From Natrinema halophilum (GTDB taxonomy: Archaea > Halobacteriota > Halobacteria > Halobacteriales > Natrialbaceae): a stretch of 64,000 nt of DNA. The notes beneath the pieces were generated by a model. It saw only the letters and a list, made by a program, of their open reading frames with translations. It ran no database searches and had not been told where the DNA came from. Shown piece by piece: positions 18,529-26,573 of this stretch (position 1 is its first letter; the number at the start of each line of letters is the position of its first letter). The DNA is taken from NCBI RefSeq assembly GCF_013402815.2, contig NZ_CP058601.1, positions 2,604,001 to 2,668,000 of the forward strand, given 5' to 3'. Position numbers and translations under genes: made by a program.

Positions 18529-19182
18529 TTACTCCCAGGGGTGTGTTCCCCCCTCGCTGGGCCAGAGTGGATACCAGTACTCCTTCTCGCGCTCGATTTC
18601 GAGTTCGCCGTCCAGCGCGGACTCGAGCGTGAACTCCGCGCTCGAGTCGCGTTCCCGACCGGATCGGGGGGCGAACGGGTAGAAGCGGCCGCGTCGGAAA
18701 GAGTAGATCCAGTACGCCGTTCCGTTCATGGCGGAGGGTCCGCCCGCATCGTCTCGACGCCGCGACGCAGCATCGCCGTCGGCATACGCAAAGACGGCCG
18801 CGAGTAGCCGCGAACCGTAGCCGTGCTCGATAAAGGTGTCCGCAGCGAAGTGCATGCTCGTGATCAGGTCCTCGGGGTCGTCGTCCTCGAGAACGACCCA
18901 GTGGTAGCCGTGGTCGTCGGCCGTGACCGAAAAGTCGGTCCCGGTCTCCTCCTGACCGGCCTCGAGAATGGCTTCGACCTCGTCGACGGCGTCCCGAAAG
19001 TCGCTCGAGTCGACGCCCGAAAAGCAGAGCGCGCCGACGTCGAGTGACTCGTAGCCGAGATCGGCCTCCATCGTGAGGTAAGCAGTGCTCATTCCGAACA
19101 GGTCGTCGGGGTCGGCGTCGCGCCCAGCGTCGGTCTCGGCGCGCATCCCGAGTACGGCGCGGAGCCCGTCCAGCAGTCCCAT
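18529..19182 (-). CDS. PspA-associated protein PspAB-like
   Basis: A 217-residue acidic soluble protein beginning MGLLDGLRAVLGMRAE. It has the pattern ADPDDLFGMSTAYLTME, then a central SMHFAADTFIEHGYGSRLLAAVFAY and an aromatic C-terminus (YWYPLWPSEGGTHPWE). This matches the protein that in haloarchaea follows the HtpX protease gene and is annotated as PspAB. It lies 24 bases downstream of htpX on the same strand, so the two are probably one operon. A role in membrane or envelope stress with HtpX is the likely context; the biochemical function is unknown. Confidence 0.8.
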   Translation of the reverse strand: MGLLDGLRAVLGMRAETDAGRDADPDDLFGMSTAYLTMEADLGYESLDVGALCFSGVDSSDFRDAVDEVEAILEAGQEETGTDFSVTADDHGYHWVVLEDDDPEDLITSMHFAADTFIEHGYGSRLLAAVFAYADGDAASRRRDDAGGPSAMNGTAYWIYSFRRGRFYPFAPRSGRERDSSAEFTLESALDGELEIEREKEYWYPLWPSEGGTHPWE

Positions 19183-19206
19183 AGTTCGTGTGAGGAGCGC
19201 CTGTCG

Positions 19207-20094
19207 TTAGAAGGATTGCATTTCGCGCTCGAGGTCACGAAGCTGTTCGACCCGCCGTTCGGTCGGCGGGTGCGTCGAAAAGAGCCGGCCGACGATGCCG
19301 GACTTGAGCGGGATGATGAAGAAAGCGTTCATCTCTGCTTCCTCGCGCATGTCCTCTTTCGGAACCTTGTCCATCTGGCCGGAAATCTTCAGCAGCGCCG
19401 ACGCGAGCGCCGACGGGTTGCCGGTGATGGCAGCGGCCCCGCGGTCGGCGGCGTACTCGCGGTAGCGCGAGAGCGCCCGAATGAGCAGGTAACTGACGAT
19501 CCAGACGACCAGCGAGACGAGGATCGCGACGATGATACCGCCGCCACCACCCTCCCGGCCGCGGCCGTGCCCGCCGCCGAAGAACGCGCCCCAGCGAACG
19601 ATCATGAACGCGATCGTCGAGAGGAACGAGGCGATGGTCATCACCATCATGTCGCGGTTTTTCACGTGGGAGAGTTCGTGTGCGAGGACGCCGTCGAGTT
19701 CGTCCTGCTCGAGCATCTGCATGAGGCCGGTGGTCACGCAAACGGCAGCGTTGCGCTGGTTGCGTCCGGTCGCAAACGCGTTTGGGACCTTCGAATCGAC
19801 GACTGCGACCTTCGGTTTCGGGAGGTCGGCCTGCTGTGAGAGCCGTTCGATCGACGCGTGCAGCTGTGGATACTCGTCGGCGGAGACCGACTTCGCACCC
19901 ATGCTCTTTAGCGTGAGCGTGTCGCTGAAGTAGTACTGGACCAGCGAGAATCCGCCGAACAGTAACGCGAACATCCACAATCCGCCGCCGATGTAAAGGA
20001 CGAGCGCGCCGGCGAAGACGATGTACAACGCAAAGAGCAGAAACATCGTCACGAACATCCGAGCGCGCAGTCCCCAGTCCGCCTGCCAGTTCAT
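19207..20094 (-). CDS. htpX: M48 membrane metalloprotease HtpX
   Basis: A 295-residue zinc protease of the inner membrane. Two N-terminal transmembrane segments (residues 13-35 and 37-56) precede the zinc motif HELSH at 139-143, with the third ligand Glu in REYAADRGA. Two further hydrophobic stretches flank a Gly/His-rich loop (GGGHGRGREGGGGG) near residue 178-190. HtpX degrades misfolded membrane proteins. It is the first gene of a pair with the PspAB-like protein, an arrangement known in haloarchaea. The gene looks complete. Confidence 0.95.
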   Translation of the reverse strand: MNWQADWGLRARMFVTMFLLFALYIVFAGALVLYIGGGLWMFALLFGGFSLVQYYFSDTLTLKSMGAKSVSADEYPQLHASIERLSQQADLPKPKVAVVDSKVPNAFATGRNQRNAAVCVTTGLMQMLEQDELDGVLAHELSHVKNRDMMVMTIASFLSTIAFMIVRWGAFFGGGHGRGREGGGGGIIVAILVSLVVWIVSYLLIRALSRYREYAADRGAAAITGNPSALASALLKISGQMDKVPKEDMREEAEMNAFFIIPLKSGIVGRLFSTHPPTERRVEQLRDLEREMQSF

Positions 20095-20397
20095 ACTCGA
20101 AACGAGGGGCTCCGAGGAAATAAGTGCCTTGACGTCAAGCCCGAGCGGGTTCCGTCGCTCGGCGTCGACTACCCAGACACCTCGAAATTCCCAGCCGTAT
20201 CGAAGCTATCGAAACCAGGCCGCTTTCTGGCTCGAGCGTAGTGGGACGGTGGATGACACCGTTCGTTCGTGGTGCGCAATCGGGCGCGACGTTCGACGAT
20301 ACTATCGGGGGCGACGAGCGGCGGACTGAATGGACGCAAGACGGGTTGAACTGAGACGCGTGACGGGATGGCTCACGACGGATACCCACGTCGGCTG
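20095..20397. other. intergenic region, nothing recognised
   Basis: About 300 bases between the htpX start and the stop of the next minus-strand gene. No frame on either strand looks coding, and I see no repeat or stable hairpin. It presumably holds the htpX promoter close to 20100-20140. Confidence 0.35.
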
Positions 20398-20865
20398 TCA
20401 GCCAAGCCGCAGGGGACCGGATCGATCATCCCCGGCATCCGGATCGTAGATCCGGTAAAAGGCGGGAACGTAACAGAGCCAGGCAACGACGTACGCACTC
20501 CCAATGAGGACACTACGCGTATCGATGCCGGCGAGAAGTCCGTCGCCGATGCCGACGACGAGAACGATTCCGAGCAAGACCGGCAGCGGGGGATGCTCGA
20601 GCCAGTCGTACAGGACGCCCACGAGCGAGCCGACCACGTACCCGATAGTGTAGCGAGCGATTGCCGCAACGACGACGTTCCACCAGAAGAGTGCCACGAC
20701 CGAGCGACCCGATTCGATCCCGATCAGACCGAGCAGAGCCGTCGCGTCCGCGTAGAACGACCCCTGAAATCGCACCAGACTCACGACCGCGAGTCCGGCG
20801 GTCAGAAGCCCGACGATCCGGCCGGCTCTGACGCCGGCTCTGGCCGGGTCGTTTCGTTCGACCAT
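20398..20865 (-). CDS. Membrane protein of unknown function
   Basis: A 155-residue protein with about four transmembrane segments: residues 15-32, 38-75 (two helices with WWNVVVAAIARYTIGYVVGSL between and after), 93-112 and 118-136. It starts MVERNDPARAGVRAG and ends with a polar tail. No family is recognised. Its start lies 19 bases from a three-fold 17-bp tandem repeat that occupies its promoter region, so its expression may be set by that repeat. Confidence 0.72.
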   Translation of the reverse strand: MVERNDPARAGVRAGRIVGLLTAGLAVVSLVRFQGSFYADATALLGLIGIESGRSVVALFWWNVVVAAIARYTIGYVVGSLVGVLYDWLEHPPLPVLLGIVLVVGIGDGLLAGIDTRSVLIGSAYVVAWLCYVPAFYRIYDPDAGDDRSGPLRLG

Positions 20866-20883
20866 GGGTATACGTTACTCGTG

Positions 20884-20934
20884 GCGCGTTTATCGAACCG
20901 GCGCGTTTATCGAACCGGCGCGTTTATCGAACCG
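20884..20934. repeat. Three exact copies of a 17-bp tandem repeat
   Basis: The unit GCGCGTTTATCGAACCG occurs at 20884-20900, 20901-20917 and 20918-20934 without mismatch or gap. It lies between two minus-strand genes, directly upstream of the membrane-protein ATG at 20865. Each unit carries GTTTATCG, which on the minus strand reads CGATAAAC, TATA-like in an otherwise GC-rich sequence. It could be a set of protein-binding sites or three alternative promoter elements, or simply a slippage product. Confidence 0.85.
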
Positions 20935-20951
20935 TCGTGGACGCGAGGGGG

Positions 20952-21266
20952 CTACTTCAGCGTCACGGCGGTGCCGTACGCGATGACTTCCGACCCACCG
21001 TTTGCGATTTCGGAACTTTCGAGACGAACGTTGACGACGGCATCAGCATCCATCGATCGGGCATCTTCAGCCATGCGCTCGAGGGCTTCGTCACGAGCGT
21101 CGGAGAGCAGTTCGGAATACGCCTTCAGCTCGCCGCCGGTGATGTTCCGAATACTCTGCGTGATATCCCTGCCGACGTTCCGTGCTTTGACAGTGTTCCC
21201 TCGAGCGATGCCGAGCGAGTCGTCTATCTCGCGGTTGGGGACCGTTTCAGTGGTGACGAACTCCAT
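20952..21266 (-). CDS. YbjQ/UPF0145 family protein
   Basis: A 104-residue protein starting MEFVTTETVPNREIDDSLGI. Family features are VTTETVPG-like opening, the central GGELKAYSELLSDARDEALERM helix and the terminal strand VVNVRLESSEI...EVIAYGTAVTL. UPF0145 proteins form pentamers related to the heavy-metal-binding domain family; their function is unclear. I use the ATG at 21266, which has a TTTAATG element about 27 bases upstream; a GTG nine bases earlier is possible. Confidence 0.85.
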   Translation of the reverse strand: MEFVTTETVPNREIDDSLGIARGNTVKARNVGRDITQSIRNITGGELKAYSELLSDARDEALERMAEDARSMDADAVVNVRLESSEIANGGSEVIAYGTAVTLK

Positions 21267-21737
21267 GCGAGCCACCTGTTGCAGTGACTACATTAAAGTT
21301 CTGCATCAACCGGCGCCGTTCACAGCGAATCCCCCACTGCTATTCGTTCGTCCGTAATTGCTGTCCGTCACCAGGTTCATGCGGCGGGTTCCCGATCCGG
21401 GGGCACGGCGGTCCCGGGCAGTCGAAGCCCGACGAAGTACAACCGCATCGTTCGCCACGGCGGCAACCGTCTCGACCTCGAGATGACCGATCGAACCGTC
21501 GGATGCGGAGGCACACACTGGACCCGGCAAACGGGCACATTCACCGGCTATATTTCAACTGTTACAGCAGTTAGATTCAACATTATTTCATAATAAATAA
21601 ATAGGCCCCCGTCATGTTAGCAACTAACACGCACGGTGACGACATTGTGGGCAGCAGCGAGACGCCTCTACGGGGGTCCGTGGCGGTGCGTGGGACGCGC
21701 TCGACAACGAGTGACATCTCTATCCAGAGACACAAAT
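21267..21737. other. intergenic region with an AT-rich promoter patch
   Basis: No gene is supported. The first 40 bases serve the YbjQ-like gene. An AT-rich block at about 21575-21603 (ATTTCATAATAAATAAATAG) is the likely promoter for the secreted CBM protein on the plus strand, leaving an unusually long leader of roughly 110 bases before its ATG at 21738. Confidence 0.4.
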
Positions 21738-22970
21738 ATGACAACACGAAAACGTTCACGCAGACGGATTCTGAGCAGTATGCTCGCGACGGCGGCTTCG
21801 GGGTTGGCGGTTTCGTCCGTCTCAGCGGCAACGGGAGAGGTCCGTCTCGTTTCGTTCAGTTCAGCAAGCATTGACGCCAACCGTGACTTCGGCATCGACA
21901 ATCCAGAGCAGGTTCGAGAAGGCGATGTCCTGATCATGTACGTCGGCGGCGGGGGCGGCGTTCCCGAATCCGATCAACCCGGCTGGACCCGCTTCGCTTC
22001 CTGCCAGCAGGAGTACAACGGCCAGGACGAGTGTCTGGCGTACGGCGGTGCGGACCTGAACGGGCAGGTATTCTATCGGGTGGCGACGAACGACGAGCCG
22101 GATACGTATGAAATCAAGATCGGTTCCTCCAGCCATGCCTCCGCATCCATCATCGCCCTCAGAGGAGCCGATACCAGCGATCCCATCTATTCGTCGGCGG
22201 GACTCGTCAACGATTATGACGGTGGCGAGAGCCACTGTCCGTCGACGGACGGTGTCGAGGGCGGCATGCACATCTGTGGCTGGGTGCACGACGATCCACA
22301 GCGAATCCAAGAACCCGACCGCATGACGATTCGCACCGATCTCACCATCGGTGGTGACGCCCTGCAGACGGCCACCAACTCGCTGAACAGGACTGGCGAA
22401 ACTGACCGGATCGTGGCGGAACATACCAACGATCCTCCCGGCGGCAGTAGCGACCTCAGTATCGCTGTCGTCGTACGTCCCGGCCCCTCCGACGGTGATG
22501 GCGGCAATAATGGCGGTGAGGGGGACAATGGAAACGAGGGCGACAACGGAAACGAGGATCAGACCGGAAACGAGGATCAGACCGGAAACGAGGGCGGCAA
22601 TGGAAACAGCGGCGAGAACGGAAACGGCGGAAGTGACGGCAGTGGATCGTACCCGGACTGGCAGGAAGACGAAGTCTATCTCGAGGGCGACCGCGTGATC
22701 CACGACGGCGCCGTCTGGGAGGCCCAGTGGTGGACCCAGGGTGAGGAACCGCGAGACGAGCAGTGGTACGTCTGGAAGCGAGTCAAAGACACGAGCAGTG
22801 TCACTCCTGTCGATCCCGGTGCAGGTCCGACCCCCGCGTGGGATTCGTCCAAAATCTACCGCGAGGATGATCGAGTAACCCACGACGGCACCACCTGGGA
22901 AGCCCAGTGGTGGACGCAGGGACAAGAACCACGCAACGAGGCGTGGTACGTCTGGCAACCAGCCGAGTAG
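21738..22970 (+). CDS. Secreted protein with two CBM5/12 carbohydrate-binding domains
   Basis: A 410-residue protein. The N-terminus MTTRKRSRRRILSSMLATAA with a following AVSSVSA is a Tat-like signal peptide. Residues 30-250 form a beta-rich domain of a type that reads GDVLIMYVGGGGGVPE...GW and FYRVATNDEPDTYEIKI, similar in layout to adhesion domains of bacterial surface proteins. A Gly/Asn/Glu linker with short repeats (about 255-315) leads to two C-terminal modules, each with the pattern W-x5-Y-x2-GDRV-x-HDG-x2-WEAQWWTQG, the signature of chitin/cellulose-binding family 5/12. No catalytic domain is present. It probably attaches to chitin or another polysaccharide outside the cell. Confidence 0.82.
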   Translation: MTTRKRSRRRILSSMLATAASGLAVSSVSAATGEVRLVSFSSASIDANRDFGIDNPEQVREGDVLIMYVGGGGGVPESDQPGWTRFASCQQEYNGQDECLAYGGADLNGQVFYRVATNDEPDTYEIKIGSSSHASASIIALRGADTSDPIYSSAGLVNDYDGGESHCPSTDGVEGGMHICGWVHDDPQRIQEPDRMTIRTDLTIGGDALQTATNSLNRTGETDRIVAEHTNDPPGGSSDLSIAVVVRPGPSDGDGGNNGGEGDNGNEGDNGNEDQTGNEDQTGNEGGNGNSGENGNGGSDGSGSYPDWQEDEVYLEGDRVIHDGAVWEAQWWTQGEEPRDEQWYVWKRVKDTSSVTPVDPGAGPTPAWDSSKIYREDDRVTHDGTTWEAQWWTQGQEPRNEAWYVWQPAE

Positions 22971-23336
22971 CACTCACTGCGGAACGTGTAGTACCGCGGG
23001 GGCAAGCCCCGCGGTTTCACATACTGAAATACTCGTCCCGATTCGCGGCTGGAAATCCGATAGCTTCTATGCTGAAGAGCCGGCCACATCGGTTTCCGCC
23101 CGGAGCGACCGCCGTCCGCCTCGAACCGGTCGAGTCTGAACTCGCCGAACAGACCGGACTGCCGGCTACCGGCAGCCCGGTCGATTGCGACGTCAGTCTT
23201 GCAAAGCCGTCGACGAACTCGAGTTCGAAAACGGTGACACGTCGCTCTTCTCGCGGTACGCTGCGGAATTGAGATATTCGCCATCCTCGAGGACGGCGAG
23301 TACATTGCGCCGACAAAAATGTGGAGTGGGATCGTC
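22971..23336. other. Non-coding stretch with a strong hairpin; possible decayed IS200/IS605 end
   Basis: At 22993-23015 there is a perfect hairpin (ACCGCGGGG, loop GCAAG, CCCCGCGGT) just after the CBM-protein stop. Downstream the plus frame from about 23016 contains HILKYSSRFAAGNP and later TAVRLEPVESEL, which remind me of the tail of haloarchaeal IS605-type TnpB proteins and of the GC hairpin found near their ends. No intact transposase is present. The alternative is a plain transcription terminator for the CBM gene followed by non-coding DNA. I favour neither strongly. Confidence 0.35.
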
Positions 23337-23576
23337 CTAGAGCGGAACACAGATAGTCAGACAGTTTTTGTAGTGATGGCACTCCCAGGTATCACTTCTT
23401 CTGAGCGTATCCGTTATGTCCACCCTCTGTGTATTGACGCCGCGGTCGATCAGTTGTCGTTCTATTTCGTCTTCGATTTCTTCGATTTGTTCGTCACTGT
23501 ACTCTGCTTCTACGATGTAGCTTTCACCCGCCGACTCGTCTTCTTTCACTCTGATTGTGGGTCCGTCTGAGGCCAT
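23337..23576 (-). CDS. Small hypothetical protein
   Basis: A 79-residue acidic protein starting MASDGPTIRVKEDES, with an acidic helix EYSDEQIEEIEDEIERQL and a C-terminus holding two Cys and a His (WECHHYKNCLTICVPL). The composition looks coding for a halophile. No family is recognised, and no partner gene lies near. Confidence 0.5.
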   Translation of the reverse strand: MASDGPTIRVKEDESAGESYIVEAEYSDEQIEEIEDEIERQLIDRGVNTQRVDITDTLRRSDTWECHHYKNCLTICVPL

Positions 23577-23912
23577 AGTTCGTCGGTGTCACGGCTCCGG
23601 GCACGGACTTACGTACCCGGTCAATTCTACAACCTCATTCGTATTAGTAATATCTTATAGCAGTAGCACACATAAGTCTCGGTCGGTTATTCAGCCTGGC
23701 GTGTTTGTATTCCACACATTCGCCCACGTCATCTCCCTCTTTCCGGCAGGGGCTGTGGCCTTCGCTTTTCGGGTCTATCACTCAGTTCGTCTCGAGATCG
23801 ACGGTGACCGTGTTACCGTCAGGTCGTCCGTCTTGACTATCCCGAACGTATGACGGACCGCGGCTATCGCGAAATCGCGTTCATCCGTGGAACGAGGACG
23901 CGTTTGTATATC
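23577..23912. other. intergenic region, one doubtful small membrane-like frame
   Basis: On the plus strand, 23700-23853 reads VFVFHTFAHVISLFPAGAVA and onward into EIDGDRVTVRS, which could be a fragment of a membrane protein, but there is no convincing start. The remainder has no visible gene. The stretch separates the small hypothetical gene from the convergent metal-permease gene. Confidence 0.3.
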
Positions 23913-25235
23913 TCATAGCACTCCGAAGCCGAAGCTCGCGAACGGCCAGACGTAGTAGAGGGCCACTCCGACGATGAGTGCGGGAATCGTCGTGTAGATC
24001 GTGGCGACGATGGCCGCCTTCATGTCGATGGCCATCAACGGAAACAGCGCGTCCCCGTCCTGACTGATGGCGTTCGCCGTCAGCGCCGAGAACGGGATCC
24101 CCCCTTCGGCGTATATCCCGGCGAAGACGATCTGGGGGGCACAGCCCGGGATCAACCCGAGCAACGCACCGCCAAACGGAGCGAGCACTCCCGCAGCCGC
24201 TGCAACTGCGGCGATTTCGACGTTGAATATCACGATGCCGTACTCGTAGATGAGGTAGGCACCGATGACCCAGACCGTGACCATGCTCGTTTCCATGGCC
24301 GCGTGCTGGAACGTCTCGTAGGTGCTGGCGAAATCGTCGCGAACCCGGCCCGCGTCACCCTCGCCGATGAAGCGTCGGCCGACGAAATGGAGGTAGAACG
24401 ACGCGGACGTTCCGACGAGTCCTGCAACGGTGAACAGCCCGAAAAACGTGGGCCGAAACTCGAGTGGAACTTCGGGCGCGCCGCGAGCGAGGTACAGGAC
24501 CCCAGCGACCAGCCCTGCGACGGCGACGGCCCACCAGAGGACGTGAACGCCGTGACTGAACCGTCGCATCGCGGGCGAGACCGTTTCGACGGCGTCGTCG
24601 ATCCGTCCGTGGAGTCCGGTCCGGCTCCCCGTCCCGTGTCCTTGGCGGTGTCCATTGGAGTCGCAGTGGCTATTCGTGCGCTGGTACTCGGGAATGCTTG
24701 GGCCACCGTCGGCGACGTTCGTCGTCGTAAACCCGCCGTCGGTCATCGGCTGACTGACCCGAGCGACAGCCTCGTCGACGCGACCAACGCCGAGCCCCCA
24801 GATATCGATCGCGTAACCGAACAAAACGGCCGAGATGAAGGCCAATCCGTAGGCGTACAGCGCGGCTTCGGGAGCGAGCGCCAGAATGACGAACGCGGAA
24901 TCACCGGCCGTCGCAGCGAGCGTCGCCACGACGGTCCCGAAACTTATCGTGCCGCGGATATAGAGCGGCATCGCGATAATCGCACCGCCACAGCCGGGCG
25001 TCAGGCCGAGTAGCGCTCCCGCCAGCGGCTGCATGCGTTCGTTAGACTCGAGGTAGGAGACGATGCGCCCGCCCGTCACGTACTGGATATAGCTGAAGAT
25101 GAGGACGGTTATCGCGACGAACGCGCTCACCTGAACGAAGCCGTCACGCAGGGAGAAAATCAGGATATCGACGGCCTGCTGTCCCGTGATATTGAGCGCG
25201 TCCGAAAACACCGCGAGAATCCATAGTCGAATCAT
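23913..25235 (-). CDS. Putative manganese/heavy-metal exporter, 10-TM permease
   Basis: A 440-residue polytopic protein with two homologous halves of about five transmembrane helices. Each half bears a signature: GLTPGCGGAIIAMPLYIRG near residue 90 and GLIPGCAPQIVFAGIYAEG near 365. This inverted arrangement and the PGC motifs match the family annotated as putative manganese transporter or arsenic/metal efflux permease. The central hydrophilic loop is rich in His and Cys (NSHCDSNGHRQGHGTGSR), suitable for sensing or binding a metal. I begin at the ATG at 25235 because the upstream part of the frame has no membrane character. Ion specificity is unknown. Confidence 0.78.
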   Translation of the reverse strand: MIRLWILAVFSDALNITGQQAVDILIFSLRDGFVQVSAFVAITVLIFSYIQYVTGGRIVSYLESNERMQPLAGALLGLTPGCGGAIIAMPLYIRGTISFGTVVATLAATAGDSAFVILALAPEAALYAYGLAFISAVLFGYAIDIWGLGVGRVDEAVARVSQPMTDGGFTTTNVADGGPSIPEYQRTNSHCDSNGHRQGHGTGSRTGLHGRIDDAVETVSPAMRRFSHGVHVLWWAVAVAGLVAGVLYLARGAPEVPLEFRPTFFGLFTVAGLVGTSASFYLHFVGRRFIGEGDAGRVRDDFASTYETFQHAAMETSMVTVWVIGAYLIYEYGIVIFNVEIAAVAAAAGVLAPFGGALLGLIPGCAPQIVFAGIYAEGGIPFSALTANAISQDGDALFPLMAIDMKAAIVATIYTTIPALIVGVALYYVWPFASFGFGVL

Positions 25236-25539
25236 GAGAGAGTAGAACGTGAATCGGCGGCTGAATGGCTCCGGCAACGAGGCGAATCGTGTGCAACGGA
25301 CGAAATTTGCCCGACCGTTGTCGCGTTCCAGGTAGTCACACTGTCGGGACAGTCCGCGAACGCGCAGTACCACTCGTCGGCACCCTCACTACCATCGCCA
25401 CAGCCCTTATCGAGGCATCTCTCGAGGATGACTTTCGTTCTCGTGTCGGCTCGGAACGGGGATACAGTGTCTGCTATCAGCATGGATCGGTGAACAGGAG
25501 TAACTGAGATGGCTAATCATAAAACTCTTCTTATCAAAG
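25236..25539. other. intergenic region, nothing recognised
   Basis: About 300 bases between the metal-permease start and the decayed cassette. AT-rich DNA at 25515-25550 (AAACTCTTCTTATCAAAGTT) may mark the boundary of the inserted segment. No gene, tRNA or direct repeat is visible. Confidence 0.3.
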
Positions 25540-25935
25540 TTAATTATTAGATGGGGCTAATCCACGGCCGGGCTGAGAGGGAGAGAGTGCGTGCCAGGGG
25601 CCGAACCGCTCGAGAACGACCCGCCTCCCGCCACTGTCTGCAACGCAACACCGGCACCGGCGGTTTGGCGACAGCTGGGCATCATAGAGAAGGGAGCGCG
25701 TCTGGAGTTCGGCAATGCGAGCGGTGTTCGCGTCGGCTCTGTTCAAAGCAGCATCCGCGATTGCGTCTAGACCGCCGCGTCCCGTTTCGAAAGCGTCGAT
25801 ATCGTTCTCGAGAGAGTCGACGCGCTCCTGCGAAGCGGCGGTTCGATCGCGTCGTCGGGAGACGGAGCCTCGAAGGGCATCGTCACCGTGGACCACCGCC
25901 AGAACGGACGGACCCGTCGGACCCGTCGAACTCAT
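25540..25935 (-). pseudogene. Remnant of a coiled-coil accessory protein (cassette 1, third gene)
   Basis: The frame from the ATG at 25935 holds a recognisable coiled-coil segment: RVDSLENDIDAFETGRGGLD, then ALNRADANTARIAELQTR near residue 85. After that the sequence changes to Arg- and Cys-rich nonsense and stops at 25540. The segment IAELQTR also occurs in the broken gene at 52679-53010, where it is followed by ELEKGAHL. Intact relatives, as I recall them from haloarchaeal plasmids and proviruses, continue with a lengthy C-terminal domain that is absent here. So this copy has lost its 3' part. Confidence 0.55.
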
Positions 25936-26080
25936 GGCGGTCGTACGCTTCGAGCGTCGTCTCGAGGTTGCCAATCGCCTGCTCGACCGTCAACGAGGCG
26001 GGGATCGATCCCTCGAGGGTACGGATATCGTCGAGGACCTCCTCGAGCCTGATTCTCGTGCGGTCCCCCTCCGCGGTCAT
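25883..26080 (-). CDS. Small RLEEVL protein (cassette 1, second gene)
   Basis: A 65-residue protein starting MTAEGDRTRIRLEEVL. It predicts as mostly helical (RLEEVLDDIRTLEGSIPASL then AIGNLETTLEAYDRHEF). It aligns without gaps over about 45 residues with the 64-residue protein at 52488-52682: RIRLEEVLDDIRTLEG against RVRLEEVLADIETLDD. Its 3' end overlaps the start of the coiled-coil remnant. The gene seems intact, but its two operon partners are damaged. Function unknown; context points to a plasmid or provirus origin. Confidence 0.6.
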   Translation of the reverse strand: MTAEGDRTRIRLEEVLDDIRTLEGSIPASLTVEQAIGNLETTLEAYDRHEFDGSDGSVRSGGGPR

Positions 26081-26089
26081 CGGGGACCG

Positions 26090-26162
26090 ACCTCCGTGTG
26101 GGGGCTCGAGTCGGCGGGCTGTACGTCCGAACGGCTTCGTCCGTGCTGAGTTTAGTCGTCAT
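26090..26162 (-). pseudogene. 5' remnant of the first cassette gene (cassette 1)
   Basis: From the ATG at 26162 the frame reads MTTKLSTDEAVRTYSPPT and then runs out of frame into the next gene. The opening resembles MTTTIPPTEEVSDRAAENTD of the intact first gene at 52213-52491 in the second cassette. Most of the coding sequence (about 65 codons) is missing, so I treat this as a deletion remnant. The similarity is short and could be partly chance, but the shared position and order support it. Confidence 0.4.
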
Positions 26163-26275
26163 TGCTTCTGGTGACCAGAAGCGCGGTCCGGTGCTGGTAC
26201 ACCGGGCCGAGAGCGTTCTCGACCGTCCCACGCTTCCTCCTAACCAGTCTATTTGCAAAAACAATAATACTTAGG

Positions 26276-26327
26276 GTCTAAGGGACAAGGGTTGGGGACC
26301 AAGTCTAAAGCCATCGTCCCTTTAGAC
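26276..26327. promoter_or_regulatory. Inverted-repeat operator candidate upstream of the phiH-like repressor
   Basis: GTCTAAAG at 26303-26310 is separated by nine bases from its exact inverse CTTTAGAC at 26320-26327. A third, near-identical half site GTCTAAGGGAC at 26276-26286 faces GTCCCTTTAGAC at 26316-26327. The sites lie between the two divergent units of cassette 1, just before the winged-helix gene, the place expected for autoregulation. A TATA-like AATAATAC at about 26262-26269 precedes them. Confidence 0.6.
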
Positions 26328-26357
26328 GTGCGCACACTACCTATCGATCGAGATTCG

Positions 26358-26573
26358 ATGCTCGACGAAGACGATCTCGGACCAGCCGACGAGAAGTTAC
26401 TCGACATGTTGAACGAGGGGCGTGTTACTGCGCCCTTCGTCGCCGAAGAGACCGGCTACAGTCTACAGTACGTACGCGATCGTCTTGGACGGCTCGTGGA
26501 ACATGGCAACGCACGCAAAGTGTACGAAGGTCTCTACGAAATCGTCGATGACCCACGGAAAGATGAAAGATAA
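26358..26573 (+). CDS. PhiH1-repressor-like winged-helix protein (cassette 1)
   Basis: A 71-residue winged-helix protein starting MLDEDDLGPADEKLLDMLNE. The layout LLDMLNEGRVTAPFVAEETG, recognition helix SLQYVRDRLGRLVEHG, and wing KVYEGLYEIVDDPR matches the repressor type first known from halovirus phiH. The homologue at 51731-52030 shares the order DxxILxxxxxGRVxPxxxxxxL, QYxxxRxxRLxEHxxxxxL, YELxxDPR. Start codons upstream (TTG 26292, GTG 26328) are possible; the GTG would directly follow the operator. It is divergent from the damaged operon at 25540-26162. Confidence 0.75.
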   Translation: MLDEDDLGPADEKLLDMLNEGRVTAPFVAEETGYSLQYVRDRLGRLVEHGNARKVYEGLYEIVDDPRKDER

